DNA from: Rathayibacter sp. Leaf185
GTDB taxonomy: Bacteria > Actinomycetota > Actinomycetes > Actinomycetales > Microbacteriaceae
Length of the DNA stretch: 64,000 nt
Direction of reading: 5' to 3'
Assembly (NCBI RefSeq): GCF_001423885.1
Contig: NZ_LMPP01000003.1
Coordinates: forward strand, 62,001 to 126,000
The notes beneath the pieces were generated by a model. That model did no database searches. It was not told the origin of the DNA and worked only from the letters and a program-made list of their open reading frames with translations. The stretch's first letter is position 1. Every line of letters starts with the position of its first letter. A program made the translations under genes and the position numbers. Of the stretch, positions 16,081 to 26,943 are shown piece by piece.

Positions 16081-17499
16081 TCATCCGACGCTGCCCTCCA
16101 TCCCCATCTCGATGAGCTTGTTCAGCTCGAGGGCGTACTCCATCGGCAGCTCGCGCGCGATCGGCTCGATGAATCCGCGCACGATCATGGCCATGGCCTC
16201 GTCCTCGGGCATGCCGCGGGACATCAGGTAGAACAGCTGCTCCTCGCTGACCTTCGAGACGGTCGCCTCGTGGCCCAGCTGGACGTCGTCCACCCGGATG
16301 TCGATCGCCGGGTAGGTGTCTGAGCGCGAGATCGTGTCGACGAGCAGGGCGTCGCAGCGGACGGTGTTTGCGGAGTGGTGCGCGTTCGCATCCACCCTCA
16401 CCTCGCCCCGGTAGCCGGCGCGTCCGCCTCCGCGGGCGATCGACTTCGAGACGATCGACGACTGCGTGTACGGCGCCATGTGGATCATCTTGGCGCCGGC
16501 GTCCTGGTGCTGACCGGGCCCCGCGAACGCGACCGAGAGGGTCTCGCCCTTGGCGTGCTCGCCGACCAGGAAGATCGACGGGTACTTCATGGTGACCTTC
16601 GAGCCGATGTTGCCGTCGATCCACTCCATCGTCGCGCCCTCGTGCGCGATCGCGCGCTTGGTGACGAGGTTGTAGACGTTGTTCGACCAGTTCTGGATGG
16701 TCGTGTAGCGCACACGGGCGTTCTTCTTCACGATGATCTCGACGACGGCCGAGTGCAGGGAGTCCGACTTGTAGATCGGAGCGGTGCAGCCCTCGATGTA
16801 GTGGACGTAGCTGCCCTCGTCGGCGATGATCAGCGTCCGCTCGAACTGGCCCATGTTCTCGGTGTTGATCCGGAAGTAGGCCTGCAGCGGGATGTCGACG
16901 CGGACGCCCTTGGGCACGTAGACGAACGAGCCGCCCGACCACACCGCGGTGTTGAGCGCCGCAAACTTGTTGTCGCCCGCGGGGATCACCGAGCCGAAGT
17001 ACTCCTCGAAGATCTCGGGGTGCTCGCGCAGCGCGGTGTCGGTGTCCATGAAGATGACGCCCTGCTCCTCCAGATCCTCGCGGATCTGGTGGTAGACGAC
17101 CTCGGACTCGTACTGCGCGGCGACGCCGCCGACGAGGCGCTGGCGCTCGGCCTCGGGGATGCCGAGCTTCTCGTACGTGTTCTTGATGTCGTCCGGGAGG
17201 TCGTCCCAGGTCTGGGCCTGCTTCTCGGTCGAGCGCACGAAGTACTTGATGTTGTCGAAGTCGATGGCCGAGAGGTCGGCGCCCCACGTGGGCATCGGCT
17301 TCCGCTCGAACAGAGCGAGGGCCTTCATCCGGCGCTCGCGCATCCACGCCGGTTCGTTCTTGAGCGCGGAGATGTCGGAGACGACCTCGGGCGAGATTCC
17401 GCGACGCGCGGAGGCGCCTGCTGAGTCCGAGTCGGACCAGCCGAACTCGTAGACGCCGAGGCTCTCGAGCTCGGGGCGGTCGATCAGGATGTCTGACAT
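16081..17499 (-). CDS. sufB: Fe-S cluster assembly protein SufB
   Basis: A 472-residue scaffold protein. Conserved blocks: [19 protein letters not shown] near the N terminus, [53 protein letters not shown], the [17 protein letters not shown] stretch, [10 protein letters not shown] with a conserved cysteine, and [19 protein letters not shown] at the C terminus. There is no intein. It is the first gene of the operon, with GAGGT five bases before the ATG at 17499. The 550-base upstream region contains no SufR-type repressor gene, unlike many actinobacterial SUF operons. Confidence 0.97.
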   Translation of the reverse strand: MSDILIDRPELESLGVYEFGWSDSDSAGASARRGISPEVVSDISALKNEPAWMRERRMKALALFERKPMPTWGADLSAIDFDNIKYFVRSTEKQAQTWDDLPDDIKNTYEKLGIPEAERQRLVGGVAAQYESEVVYHQIREDLEEQGVIFMDTDTALREHPEIFEEYFGSVIPAGDNKFAALNTAVWSGGSFVYVPKGVRVDIPLQAYFRINTENMGQFERTLIIADEGSYVHYIEGCTAPIYKSDSLHSAVVEIIVKKNARVRYTTIQNWSNNVYNLVTKRAIAHEGATMEWIDGNIGSKVTMKYPSIFLVGEHAKGETLSVAFAGPGQHQDAGAKMIHMAPYTQSSIVSKSIARGGGRAGYRGEVRVDANAHHSANTVRCDALLVDTISRSDTYPAIDIRVDDVQLGHEATVSKVSEEQLFYLMSRGMPEDEAMAMIVRGFIEPIARELPMEYALELNKLIEMGMEGSVG

Positions 17500-18050
17500 G
17501 TGTACCTCGTTTCCTACCCACTGCTAACCGGTCGGGCTCCGGAGTCATTCCCCGGGGTCGACCCGCGAGGTGCATTCCGGCCGGTCACGCGATCTGATGG
17601 ATGCGCGGTGCGGGTGATGTGCGTCCCTGGATGTCCTGAGGCGTGCTGCGGCGCTCCATCGGGCCGTCGATCCGGATTCCCGCAGACTGCGCGGAGGGCG
17701 CGTCCCGCGCCGAACCCGAACCAACTACTCATCTTACGGACGGGGCGCGCCGAGCGGAACCTCCGCACCTGGGTGTCGCCCTTGTAGAGGCGGACGCGCC
17801 GCCAGACGCGCATGACCATACGAGTGTCGGTAGTCCGTGATGGAGTGCAGCCATGACGAACGACGATCGGCCCCCTCGACTCCCCCGCCTCCTGACGACC
17901 CTGCTCCGACCCCCCGGGGCGGGGCGCTCGGCGTCCGCGTACGACTCGCTCGCCGAAGCGCTCGCGGACGAGCTGCCCCTGCGGGCACTGCCGATCGCAC
18001 TGGTCCGTCTCCGACGCCACCTCCGCGAGCCGGTTCGAGGTGCGAGCCGG
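17500..18050. other. Gene-poor region upstream of sufB
   Basis: About 550 bases between ctaA (ends 18051, minus) and sufB (starts 17499, minus). It should hold the SUF promoter. An AT-richer patch at about 17728-17740 gives TAAGATGAG on the minus strand and could be a -10 region, with a long leader before sufB. Open frames here have no recognisable homology, and the best (17853 onward, plus) runs antisense through the end of ctaA. I see no tRNA or repeat. Confidence 0.4.
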
Positions 18051-19010
18051 TCAGTGAGCGGCCTGCAGCTCCTCGACCACCCGGCGCCTCTGCGAGCCCA
18101 CCGTGAAAAGCCGCGGATTCACATCGAGCAGGACGCGCACGGCGCCCACCCACACCAGAGCGGAGCCCAGCAGATGCACGGCGACGAGCGCCTCCGGCAG
18201 GGCGAGGAGGGACTGCGCCACGCCGACCAGCGCCTGCAGCACCACGACGACGATGAACGCGAGGACCCGTCGGCGAGCGAGCTCGGAGCCCTGGGCCCGT
18301 GCCAGGAGAGCGTAGAGGGCGACACCCAGCGCGAGTGAGGCCGTGCCGAGGACCCCGTGGACGACGGTGACGCTCTCCCAGTGGAACTGCATCCGGGGCA
18401 CCTCTGCGGAGTCCCCCGCGTGCGGTCCCGTGCCGGTGACGAGCGTGCCCACCAGGATCACGAGCAGGGTCGCGACGACGAGCGCGATGCTCGTGCCGCG
18501 GGTGAGCGCGTCGGGCTCGAACGCGGTCGACTGCGAGCGGTGCGCACGGTGCCAGGTCAACGAGGTGGTCGTCAGCAGTGCGATCGCCAGCACGAAGTGG
18601 CCCGCCACGATGTAGGGGTTGAGACCCGAGTGCACGGTCGCACCGCCGGCGAGGGCGTTGGCCACGACGAGCCAGAACTGCGACCAGGCGAGGCGGGTCA
18701 TGGTGCGGTCGCGCGGCTTCTGCAGCCGGGCCGCCGTGATGGCCCAGCCGACCGCCACGATCAGCACACCCGTGAAGGCCCGGTTCGTGAACTCGATGAA
18801 CCCGTGGATGCCGAGCTCGGGCGTCGAGGTCAGCGAACCGGGCTCGCAGGCCGGCCAGGTCGGGCAGCCGAGACCGGAGCCCGTCAACCGCACCACTCCC
18901 CCGAAGAAGATGATCAGGATGCTCGCGACGAGAGCAGCTGTCGTGCCCCAGCGCAGCGCACGCGGAGACAGCGTCACGCGCTCGGCGAGGAACGAGAACG
19001 GGGTCACCAT
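18051..19010 (-). CDS. ctaA: Haem A synthase (COX15/CtaA family)
   Basis: A 319-residue membrane protein with eight predicted helices in two four-helix halves. It carries the GGVVRLTGSGLGCPTWPAC segment with the paired cysteines typical of Gram-positive CtaA, conserved histidines in GIHGFIEFTNR and VAGHFVLA in the first half, and HWESVTVVHG and VAVHLLGS in the second half. It oxidises haem O to haem A in the cytoplasmic membrane for aa3-type cytochrome oxidase. Its ATG overlaps the ctaB stop (TGATG), so the two are coupled. Confidence 0.93.
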   Translation of the reverse strand: MVTPFSFLAERVTLSPRALRWGTTAALVASILIIFFGGVVRLTGSGLGCPTWPACEPGSLTSTPELGIHGFIEFTNRAFTGVLIVAVGWAITAARLQKPRDRTMTRLAWSQFWLVVANALAGGATVHSGLNPYIVAGHFVLAIALLTTTSLTWHRAHRSQSTAFEPDALTRGTSIALVVATLLVILVGTLVTGTGPHAGDSAEVPRMQFHWESVTVVHGVLGTASLALGVALYALLARAQGSELARRRVLAFIVVVVLQALVGVAQSLLALPEALVAVHLLGSALVWVGAVRVLLDVNPRLFTVGSQRRRVVEELQAAH

Positions 19011-19957
19011 CAGAACGGCAGCAGCGGGTCGATGCCGACCGCCAGGAACAGCAGCGTGAGGTACCCGATCGAGCCGTGGAACACCCGCATAGGAGAGACG
19101 TGCTCGTGACGGATCGCCAGGCTGTAGAGGCGGTGCGTCTCGGCGATGAACCAGACGCCGCTCGCGACCGCGACCACCGAGTAGACGAGGCCCATGCCCG
19201 CGACGGGGATGAGGAGCAGCGAGCAGGCGACGGTCGCCCAGGCGTAGAGGATGACCTGTAGGCCGACCACCGTGCGTCCTCGGACCACGGCGAGCATCGG
19301 CACGCCGGCCGCCCGGTAGTCGTCGCGGTACTTCATCGAGAGCGGCCAGTAGTGCGGCGGGGTCCAGAGGAAGATCACCGAGAAGAGGATGACCGGCGCC
19401 CAGTCGAGCGAGTTCGTGACGGCCGCCCAGCCGATCAGCACGGGCATGCAGCCCGCGATGCCGCCCCAGACGATGTTCTGCGGAGTCCGGCGCTTGAGGA
19501 ACAGCGTGTAGAACACGACGTAGATCAGGATCGCCGCGAGGGAGAGGCCTGCGGAGAGCCAGTTGGCCGTGAGCCCGAGCCAGACGATCGACAGCACGCC
19601 GATCGTGGTCGCGAAGACGAGAGCGGCGCGATCCGAGATCTCACCGGTGACGAGCGGTCGGTTCTTCGTCCGGTTCATCAGCCGGTCGATGTCGCGGTCG
19701 AAGTAGCAGTTGAAGGCGCCGGCCGATCCTGCGCTCAGAGCGCCGCCGATCAGCACGTTCAGCACCAGGAGGAGGTTCGGGATGCCGCCCTGCGCCAGGA
19801 TCATCGTCGGAGCGGTCACGACGAGCAGCAGCTCGATCACCCGCGGCTTCGTCAGCGAGATGAACGCCTTCACCTTGCGGGTCAGCACCCCACGGGAGCG
19901 GGCGGACCCCGAAGGCCCCCCTCGCTCGACGGCGGTGGGCTCCACGACTAGGTCCAT
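19010..19957 (-). CDS. ctaB: Protohaem IX farnesyltransferase (haem O synthase)
   Basis: A 315-residue UbiA-superfamily prenyltransferase with about nine helices. The first aspartate-rich motif is [20 protein letters not shown] and the second region has [24 protein letters not shown], both diagnostic for haem O synthase. It transfers a farnesyl group to haem B at the inner face of the membrane. The ATG at 19957 (MDLVVEP) is chosen; the longer open frame upstream enters the promoter region shared with tkt. It is cotranscribed with ctaA, and diverges from tkt. Confidence 0.95.
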   Translation of the reverse strand: MDLVVEPTAVERGGPSGSARSRGVLTRKVKAFISLTKPRVIELLLVVTAPTMILAQGGIPNLLLVLNVLIGGALSAGSAGAFNCYFDRDIDRLMNRTKNRPLVTGEISDRAALVFATTIGVLSIVWLGLTANWLSAGLSLAAILIYVVFYTLFLKRRTPQNIVWGGIAGCMPVLIGWAAVTNSLDWAPVILFSVIFLWTPPHYWPLSMKYRDDYRAAGVPMLAVVRGRTVVGLQVILYAWATVACSLLLIPVAGMGLVYSVVAVASGVWFIAETHRLYSLAIRHEHVSPMRVFHGSIGYLTLLFLAVGIDPLLPF

Positions 19958-20281
19958 TGCTCCTCTAACGTTCGAACGATCCCGAACGAGTGTAATGCGC
20001 GGCGACCGGGCGGACGCCGCGAGTGCACGCTTGTCCAAACGATCGCCGACATATGCGACCCCGCAACCCCCGCGGCCCTGCACACCCCCCTCGGTATGAT
20101 CGGAGGTGCTCGCCAGAGCCCCCGGCACGCCACCCCCGCCCGTCCGACCGTTCGGTCGCCACGCGCATCGAAGAGGGTCGTCGCCGGAGCATCGTGCCGA
20201 AGTCGTCATGCGGCGTGCTCCACCATGCGAGAGGGCGGACGGTCCCCGTCTCCCCCACGTCTCGAGAAGGGTCAGTACCAA
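19958..20281. promoter_or_regulatory. Divergent ctaB / tkt promoter region
   Basis: A 324-base gene-free stretch. Near ctaB is the perfect 10-base palindrome CGTTCGAACG (19969-19978) followed by a related CGAACG at about 19983, which could be an operator. On the plus strand TATGAT at 20095-20100 is a good -10 hexamer and would give tkt a leader of about 175 bases. No convincing -35 is seen and no open frame here has recognisable homology. Confidence 0.45.
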
Positions 20282-22375
20282 GTGTCAGAACTGCAATGGG
20301 AATCCATTGACGAGAAGGCAGTCGACACGGCGAGGGTCCTCGCCGCGGATGCGGTCGAGAAGGTCGGCAACGGCCATCCCGGAACCGCCATGAGCCTCGC
20401 TCCCGCCGCCTACCTCCTGTTCCAGAAGGTCATGCGCCGCGACCCGTCCGACGCCACCTGGATCGGGCGCGACCGCTTCATCCTGTCAGTGGGCCACTCC
20501 TCGCTGACGCAGTACGTCCAGTTCTACCTGGGCGGCTACGGCCTCGAGCTCGACGACCTCAAGGCGCTGCGCACCTGGGGCTCGAAGACCCCGGGCCACC
20601 CCGAGTACGGACACACCGACGGCGTCGAGATCACGACCGGCCCGCTCGGCCAGGGCCTCGCCTCCGCAGTCGGGTTCGCCTACGCCTCGCGCTTCGAGCG
20701 CGACCTGTTCGACCCCGAGGCCGCCGCGGGCGACTCGCCGTTCGACCACTTCGTCTACGTCATCGCCGGCGACGGCGACCTGCAGGAGGGCGTCACCAGC
20801 GAGGCCTCCTCGCTCGCCGGCCACCAGCAGCTCGGCAACCTCGTCGTGATCTACGACTCCAACCAGATCTCGATCGAGGACGACACCAACATCGCCTTCA
20901 CCGAGGACGTCAAGGCCCGGTACGAGGCCTACGACTGGCAGGTCCAGGTCGTCGACTGGAAGAAGACCGGCGAGTACCACGAGGACGTCGCCGAGCTCCA
21001 CGCCGCGATCGAGGCCGCGAAGGGCGAGACCGACAAGCCGTCGCTCATCATCCTGCGCACGATCATCGGCTGGCCGTCGCCGAAGAAGCAGAACACCGGC
21101 AAGATCCACGGCTCGGCGCTCGGCGCCGACGAGCTCCGCGGACTCAAGGAGGTGCTCGGCTTCGACCCCGAGAAGACCTTCGACGTCGCCGACGAGGTCA
21201 TCGAGCACACCCGCAAGGCCGTCGAGCGCGGTCAGGCGGCGCACGCCGAGTGGAACGAGCAGTTCGACGCGTGGGCGACCGCCAACCCCGAGAAGAAGGT
21301 CCTCCTCGACCGCGTCCTCAGCGGCGAGCTCCCCGAGGGCGTCCAGGAGGCGCTCCCGGTCTTCGAGCCCGGCAAGGAGGTCTCGACCCGCGCCGCGTCC
21401 GGCAAGGTCATCAACGCCCTCGCCGGCGTCGTGCCCGAGCTCTGGGGCGGCTCGGCCGACCTCGCCGAGTCGAACAACACGACGATCGAGGGAGCGGGCT
21501 CGTTCGTCCCGACCGAGTTCTCGACCCACGAGTGGACCGGCAAGAAGGGCGGCCGCGTGCTGCACTTCGGCATCCGCGAGCACGCCATGGGCGCGATCCT
21601 CAACGGCATCGTCCTGCACGGCAACACCCGTCCCTTCGGCGGCACCTTCCTGATCTTCTCCGATTACATGCGCCCGGCGGTCCGTCTCGCCGCGCTCATG
21701 AAGGCGCCGGCGATCTACGTCTGGACCCACGACTCCGTCGCTCTCGGCGAGGACGGCCCGACCCACCAGCCGGTCGAGCAGCTGGCCGCCCTCCGCGCGA
21801 TCCCGGGACTGGACATCGTCCGCCCCGGTGACGCGAACGAGGTCGCCTACGCCTGGAAGACGATCCTCGAGCGTCGCGAGGGCCCCGCGGGGCTCGCGCT
21901 CACCCGCCAGAACATCCCCGTGTTCGAACGCGGCGAGGGCGAGGCCGAGGGCGAGACCTTCGCCCACGCCTCGAACGTCGCCCGCGGCGCGTACATCCTG
22001 GCCGAGGCGCCGAACGGCACCCCGGACGTCATCTTCATCGCCACCGGCTCCGAGCTGCAGATCGCGGTCGAGGCGCGCGAGCTGCTCAAGGGCGAGGGCG
22101 TCAACGCCCGCGTCGTCTCGGCTCCGTCCCTCGAGTGGTTCGAGGAGCAGGACGCCGAGTACCGCGAGAAGGTCCTGCCCTCCTCCGTCAAGGCCCGCGT
22201 CTCGATCGAGGCGGGGCTCAGCCTCGGCTGGCAGAAGTACGTCGGCGACGCCGGCCGCTCGGTCTCGATCGAGCACTTCGGCGCCTCCGCCGACTACAAG
22301 ACCCTGTTCCGCGAGTTCGGGATCACCACCGACGCGGCCCTCACCGCCGCGAAGGAGTCGATCGAGGCTTCCTGA
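20282..22375 (+). CDS. tkt: Transketolase
   Basis: A 697-residue thiamine-diphosphate enzyme that moves two-carbon units between ketoses and aldoses in the pentose phosphate pathway. The ThDP motif is GDGDLQEG (163-170) with the closing Asn in YDSNQIS; the N-terminal [24 protein letters not shown] and [12 protein letters not shown] blocks are conserved, and the pyrimidine domain has [14 protein letters not shown] and [19 protein letters not shown] at 20282 ([10 protein letters not shown]) is chosen because homology begins there; the upstream extension is low-complexity. First of a run tkt-tal-pgi-zwf-opcA-pgl, although a terminator-like hairpin separates it from tal. Confidence 0.97.
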   Translation: MSELQWESIDEKAVDTARVLAADAVEKVGNGHPGTAMSLAPAAYLLFQKVMRRDPSDATWIGRDRFILSVGHSSLTQYVQFYLGGYGLELDDLKALRTWGSKTPGHPEYGHTDGVEITTGPLGQGLASAVGFAYASRFERDLFDPEAAAGDSPFDHFVYVIAGDGDLQEGVTSEASSLAGHQQLGNLVVIYDSNQISIEDDTNIAFTEDVKARYEAYDWQVQVVDWKKTGEYHEDVAELHAAIEAAKGETDKPSLIILRTIIGWPSPKKQNTGKIHGSALGADELRGLKEVLGFDPEKTFDVADEVIEHTRKAVERGQAAHAEWNEQFDAWATANPEKKVLLDRVLSGELPEGVQEALPVFEPGKEVSTRAASGKVINALAGVVPELWGGSADLAESNNTTIEGAGSFVPTEFSTHEWTGKKGGRVLHFGIREHAMGAILNGIVLHGNTRPFGGTFLIFSDYMRPAVRLAALMKAPAIYVWTHDSVALGEDGPTHQPVEQLAALRAIPGLDIVRPGDANEVAYAWKTILERREGPAGLALTRQNIPVFERGEGEAEGETFAHASNVARGAYILAEAPNGTPDVIFIATGSELQIAVEARELLKGEGVNARVVSAPSLEWFEEQDAEYREKVLPSSVKARVSIEAGLSLGWQKYVGDAGRSVSIEHFGASADYKTLFREFGITTDAALTAAKESIEAS

Positions 22376-22379
22376 CCCC

Positions 22380-22410
22380 GAAGGCCGCGTCCATCCCGGA
22401 CGCGGCCTTC
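22380..22410 (+). terminator. Hairpin between tkt and tal
   Basis: Perfect 13-bp stem GAAGGCCGCGTCC / GGACGCGGCCTTC (22380-22392 with 22398-22410), 5-base loop, four bases after the tkt stop. It may end part of the tkt transcript and lower expression of the downstream genes. Confidence 0.7.
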
Positions 22411-22469
22411 GCCGTCGGCCCGACGACTCCCCCACGACCCGTTCCACCTACGCACGAAGAAGAAGAGAC

Positions 22470-23591
22470 ATGACTGAGAACACCCCCACCGCAGAGCTCT
22501 CCGCCGCCGGCGTCAGCATCTGGCTCGACGACCTCTCGCGCTCGCGCATCTCCTCCGGAGGACTGCAGAAGCTGATCGATGAGAAGAACGTCGTCGGAGT
22601 CACCACCAACCCCACGATCTTCGCCGCGGCACTCGCGAACGGCGAGTCCTACGACGCCCAGGTGCGCGAGCTCGCCGCCGCCGGCACCTCGGTGACCGAC
22701 GCCGTCTTCGAGATCACCACCGACGACGTCGCCGCCGCTTCCGACATCTTCCGCCCGATCTACGACGCGTCGAACGGCTACGACGGCCGCGTGTCGATCG
22801 AGGTCGAGCCGGGCCTCGCGCACGACGCGCAGGGCACGATCGAGCAGGCCAAGGCCCTCTGGGCCAAGGTCGACCGTCCCAACGCGATGATCAAGATCCC
22901 CGCGACCGTCGAGGGCCTCGAGGCCATCACCGAGGTCATCGGCTCCGGCATCTCGGTCAACGTCACGCTGATCTTCTCGCTCGCCCGGTACCGCGCGGTC
23001 ATCAACGCCTACCTCGCCGGTCTCGAGAAGGCCAAGGAGGCCGGCATCGACCTGTCGACCATCCACTCGGTCGCCTCGTTCTTCGTGTCGCGCGTCGACA
23101 CCGAGATCGACAAGCGCCTCGAGGCCGTCGGCACCGACGAGGCCCGCGCACTCAAGAGCAAGTCGGGCGTCGCCAACGCGCAGCTCGCCTACGAGGTCTT
23201 CGTCGAGGCGTTCGCCACCGAGCGCGCGCTCCTTCTTCAGGAGTCGGGCGCCAACCGTCAGCGTCCCCTGTGGGCCTCGACCGGCGTCAAGTCGACCGAC
23301 CTCCCCGACACCCTCTACGTGACCGAGCTCGTCGCGGCCGGCGTCGTCAACACGATGCCCGAGAAGACCCTCGAGGCGACCTTCGACCACGGCGAGATCA
23401 CCGGCGACACCGTCACCGGCTCGTACGCCGACGCGAACGCCGTCCTCGACGCCGTCGCGGCGCAGGGCGTCTCGTACGCCGACGTCACCGAGCTGCTCGA
23501 GAAGGAGGGCGTCGAGAAGTTCATCGTCTCCTGGAACGAGCTGCTCGACACCGTCACCGCGGCGCTCGAGGGCGCGAAGGCGCAGGCCTGA
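22470..23591 (+). CDS. tal: Transaldolase
   Basis: A 373-residue TIM-barrel enzyme that transfers dihydroxyacetone between sugar phosphates. The Schiff-base lysine lies in [10 protein letters not shown] (Lys142); other hallmarks are [22 protein letters not shown] and [15 protein letters not shown], and [10 protein letters not shown]. The length and the two-part fold fit the actinobacterial transaldolase class rather than the short plant-type (subfamily 3B). A purine-rich AAGAAGAAGAGA ribosome site precedes the ATG. It is followed by pgi after two bases. Confidence 0.96.
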   Translation: MTENTPTAELSAAGVSIWLDDLSRSRISSGGLQKLIDEKNVVGVTTNPTIFAAALANGESYDAQVRELAAAGTSVTDAVFEITTDDVAAASDIFRPIYDASNGYDGRVSIEVEPGLAHDAQGTIEQAKALWAKVDRPNAMIKIPATVEGLEAITEVIGSGISVNVTLIFSLARYRAVINAYLAGLEKAKEAGIDLSTIHSVASFFVSRVDTEIDKRLEAVGTDEARALKSKSGVANAQLAYEVFVEAFATERALLLQESGANRQRPLWASTGVKSTDLPDTLYVTELVAAGVVNTMPEKTLEATFDHGEITGDTVTGSYADANAVLDAVAAQGVSYADVTELLEKEGVEKFIVSWNELLDTVTAALEGAKAQA

Positions 23592-23593
23592 GC

Positions 23594-25207
23594 ATGACCA
23601 TCCAGATCCACGTCAGCGGAGACGCCGAGAAGGCCGTCGACCGCGTCGTCCCCGATCTCGTCGCCGACGAGGTCGCCTCCGGCATCACCGCCCAGGTCCC
23701 CACCCTCTGGGGCGCCGAGGCGGAGGAGGAGTCGGCCAAGCGTCTCGGCTGGACCGAGTCGACCACCGTCTCGCGTCCGCTGATCCCGCAGATCCTCGCG
23801 CTCCGCGAGGAGTTCCAGGCGAAGGGCATCGACCACATCGTCCTCGGCGGCATGGGCGGCTCCTCGCTCGCGCCCGAGGTGATCACCCGCACCGCGGGCG
23901 TCGAGCTGACCGTCCTCGACTCGACCGCCCCCGGTCAGGTGCTCGCCGCGCTGCAGGACCGCCTCGCCACGACGGCCGTCGTGATCTCGTCGAAGTCGGG
24001 ATCGACCGTCGAGACCGCGAGCCAGAAGAAGGCCTACGAGAAGGCGTTCACCGAGGCCGGCATCGATCCGCTCGACCGCATCGTGATCGTGACCGACCCG
24101 GGCTCTCCGCTCGACACCTCCTCCCGCGAGGCGGGCTACCGCGTGTTCAACGCCGACCCGAACATCGGCGGCCGCTTCTCGGCTCTGTCGGCCTTCGGTC
24201 TGGTGCCGTCCGGTCTCGCGGGCGCCGACATCGAGGCGCTGCTCGACGAGGCGGCGGAGGCATCGCTCGGCCTGGCCGTCGACACCCCCGAGAACCCGGG
24301 ACTCATTCTGGGAGCGGCCATCGCCGCGACCAGCCCGCGCCGCGACAAGCTCGCGATCGTCGCCGACGGCACCCACATCGTGGGCTTCGCCGACTGGGCG
24401 GAGCAGCTCATCGCGGAGTCGACAGGCAAGGACGGCACGGGCATCCTCCCCGTCGTCCTCGGGACGCTCGCCCCCGAGCTGTCGGAGGACCTGCCCGACG
24501 TGCAGGTCGTCCGGCTGGTCGAGGACGCGACCGCGCTGCACCTGTTCCCCCGCGACCGGCACGAGGGCGAGATCCTCCTCTCCGGTTCGCTCGGTGCGCA
24601 GATGCTCACGTGGGAGTACGCCGTCGCCGTCGCAGGCCGGCTGCTCGGGATCAACCCGTTCGACCAGCCCGACGTCGAGTCGGCGAAGATCGCGACACGC
24701 GCCCTGCTCGAGAAGCGCCCCGAGCCCGCCCAGCCGGCCTTCACGGACGCCGGCATCGAGGTCACCGGGACCGCGGCCGTCACCGAGGGCGTCTCGACCG
24801 TGGCGCAGGCCGTCGACCTCCTGCTCGCGCAGCTGGGCGAGGGCGGCTACGTCTCCATCCAGGCCTACGTCGACCGCCTCGCTCTCCCGCAGCTGGAGGG
24901 CGTCCGCGACCTCCTCGCCGCGCAGGCGCAGCGTCCCGTGACCTTCGGCTGGGGCCCGCGCTTCCTGCACTCGACCGGTCAGTACCACAAGGGCGGAGCG
25001 CCGACCGGCGTCTTCCTCCAGATCACCGAGCGCGCGAGCGTCGATCTCGAGATCCCCGAGAGCCCGTTCACCTTCGGACAGCTGATCCTCGCCCAGGCCG
25101 CGGGCGACGCGAGCGTGCTCGCCGAGCACGGCCGCCCGGTGCTCACGCTCACGCTGACCGACCCGGAGGCCGACCTCGAGGCGCTCTTCGAGGCGCTCAA
25201 CACCTGA
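23594..25207 (+). CDS. pgi: Glucose-6-phosphate isomerase
   Basis: A 537-residue enzyme of the SIS-fold PGI family that interconverts glucose- and fructose-6-phosphate. Conserved segments are GGMGGSSLAPEV, the phosphate-binding SKSGSTVET (SIS domain), ADPNIGGRFSALS, and HKGGAPTG near the C terminus. This is the divergent PGI form found within actinobacterial pentose-phosphate operons and resembles the bifunctional tal-pgi fusions in which the two enzymes are joined; here tal and pgi are separate but only two bases apart. There is no ribosome site other than sequence inside tal, suggesting translational coupling. Confidence 0.93.
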   Translation: MTIQIHVSGDAEKAVDRVVPDLVADEVASGITAQVPTLWGAEAEEESAKRLGWTESTTVSRPLIPQILALREEFQAKGIDHIVLGGMGGSSLAPEVITRTAGVELTVLDSTAPGQVLAALQDRLATTAVVISSKSGSTVETASQKKAYEKAFTEAGIDPLDRIVIVTDPGSPLDTSSREAGYRVFNADPNIGGRFSALSAFGLVPSGLAGADIEALLDEAAEASLGLAVDTPENPGLILGAAIAATSPRRDKLAIVADGTHIVGFADWAEQLIAESTGKDGTGILPVVLGTLAPELSEDLPDVQVVRLVEDATALHLFPRDRHEGEILLSGSLGAQMLTWEYAVAVAGRLLGINPFDQPDVESAKIATRALLEKRPEPAQPAFTDAGIEVTGTAAVTEGVSTVAQAVDLLLAQLGEGGYVSIQAYVDRLALPQLEGVRDLLAAQAQRPVTFGWGPRFLHSTGQYHKGGAPTGVFLQITERASVDLEIPESPFTFGQLILAQAAGDASVLAEHGRPVLTLTLTDPEADLEALFEALNT

Positions 25208-25404
25208 TCCGACGGGCACGTCGCTCCGCGCTCCCCTCGAGCACGGAGCGGCGTGCCCGCGGTCGTCCGTGCGGCTCCTGTCGAGTCGCCGTCGCAAGCC
25301 CTCAGCGGAGCGGGCGGGCGTTCCCTCCTCCTCCCTCACCGAGAGCAGTGCGCCGAGACGTCCGGCATCGCCGGCCGCTCGAGGCACACAGAAGGACACT
25401 GCAC

Positions 25405-26943
25405 ATGTCTGTGGACATCACCCCCGAGTTCAACCCGCTGCGGTTGAGCTTCGACCGCCGGTTGAACCGGATCGCGGGCCCCAGCGGCCTCGTGATCTTC
25501 GGCGTCACCGGCGATCTCTCCCGCAAGAAGCTGATGCCGGCGGTCTACGACCTCGCCAACCGCGGCCTGCTGCCGCCCGGATTCGCGCTCGTCGGCTTCG
25601 CCCGTCGCGACTGGGACGACCAGGACTTCGAGAAGGTCGTGCACGACTCCGTCAAGAAGTACGCCCGCACGGAGTTCCACGAGGAGGTCTGGACCCAGCT
25701 CGCGCAGGGCATTCGCTTCGTGCAGGGCGAGTTCGACGACCCCGAGGCGTTCGCGCGCCTGAAGACCACCGTGGACGAGCTCGACCGCGAGCGCGGGACG
25801 AACGGCAACTTCGCCTTCTACCTCTCGATCCCGCCCAAGTCGTTCCCGCAGGTGACCGAGCAGCTCCGCAACTCCGGCCTCGCTGAGCAGAAGGAGGGCC
25901 AGTGGCGACGCGTCGTCATCGAGAAGCCCTTCGGCAGCGACCTCAAGACCGCTCGGGAGCTCAACTCGGTCGTCGAATCGGTGTTCCCGCCGGACTCCGT
26001 CTTCCGGATCGACCACTACCTCGGCAAGGAGACGGTCCAGAACATCCTGGCTCTGCGCTTCGCCAACATGATGTACGAGCCGCTCTGGAACTCGAACTAC
26101 GTCGACCACGTGCAGATCACCATGGCCGAGGACATCGGAGTGGGCGGTCGCGCCGGCTACTACGACGGGATCGGCGCAGCCCGCGACGTCATCCAGAACC
26201 ACCTGCTGCAGCTCCTCGCCCTCACGGCGATGGAGGAGCCGATCTCGTTCGACGCCGCCGACCTGCGCGCCGAGAAGGAGAAGGTGCTCGCCGCCGTCCG
26301 CCTGCCGAAGGACCTCTCGACGGTCACCGCGCGCGGCCAGTACTCCGGAGGCTGGCAGGGTGGCGAGAAGGTGCTCGGCTTCCTCGAGGAGGACGGCATG
26401 AGCCCCACCTCGACCACCGAGACCTTCGCCGCGATGCGCCTGGACATCGGCACCCGCCGCTGGGCCGGCGTCCCGTTCTACCTGCGGGCGGGCAAGCGTC
26501 TCGGCCGCCGGGTGACCGAGATCGCCGTCGTCTTCAAGCGCGCCCCGCAGCAGCTCTTCGCCGAGAGCCAGACCACCTCGCTCGGCCAGAACGCGCTCGT
26601 CATCCGCGTGCAGCCCGACGAGGGCGTGACCATGCGCTTCGGTTCCAAGGTGCCCGGAGCCGGGATGCAGGTGCGCGACGTCACGATGGACTTCGGCTAC
26701 GGCCACGCCTTCACCGAAGCCAGCCCGGAGGCGTACGAGCGCCTCATCCTCGACGTGCTCCTGGGCGAGCCGCCGCTGTTCCCGCGGCACGAGGAGGTCG
26801 AGCTCTCCTGGAAGATCCTCGACCCGATCGAGGAGTACTGGACCACGCAGGGCCAGCCCGAGCAGTACCGCCCCGGAACCTGGGGCCCCGAATCCGCCGA
26901 CGAGCTCCTCGCCCGCGACGGCCGCACCTGGAGGCGCCCATGA
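25405..26943 (+). CDS. zwf: Glucose-6-phosphate dehydrogenase
   Basis: A 512-residue enzyme that oxidises glucose-6-phosphate to 6-phosphogluconolactone, producing NADPH. The nucleotide-binding motif is GVTGDLSRKKLMP (33-45), the EKPFG block is at 173-177 and the active-site signature RIDHYLGKE at 201-209. The ATG at 25405 has AGAAGGA upstream. A 197-base gap separates it from pgi and may hold its own promoter, though none stands out. Its stop overlaps the opcA start (ATGA), tying it to its assembly factor. Confidence 0.97.
   Translation: MSVDITPEFNPLRLSFDRRLNRIAGPSGLVIFGVTGDLSRKKLMPAVYDLANRGLLPPGFALVGFARRDWDDQDFEKVVHDSVKKYARTEFHEEVWTQLAQGIRFVQGEFDDPEAFARLKTTVDELDRERGTNGNFAFYLSIPPKSFPQVTEQLRNSGLAEQKEGQWRRVVIEKPFGSDLKTARELNSVVESVFPPDSVFRIDHYLGKETVQNILALRFANMMYEPLWNSNYVDHVQITMAEDIGVGGRAGYYDGIGAARDVIQNHLLQLLALTAMEEPISFDAADLRAEKEKVLAAVRLPKDLSTVTARGQYSGGWQGGEKVLGFLEEDGMSPTSTTETFAAMRLDIGTRRWAGVPFYLRAGKRLGRRVTEIAVVFKRAPQQLFAESQTTSLGQNALVIRVQPDEGVTMRFGSKVPGAGMQVRDVTMDFGYGHAFTEASPEAYERLILDVLLGEPPLFPRHEEVELSWKILDPIEEYWTTQGQPEQYRPGTWGPESADELLARDGRTWRRP

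Noticed and set aside
17853-18338. Plus-strand open frame upstream of and through the end of ctaA
   Set aside because: Good third-position GC for its first part, but it runs antisense through ctaA with no stop of its own, and shows no family motif.
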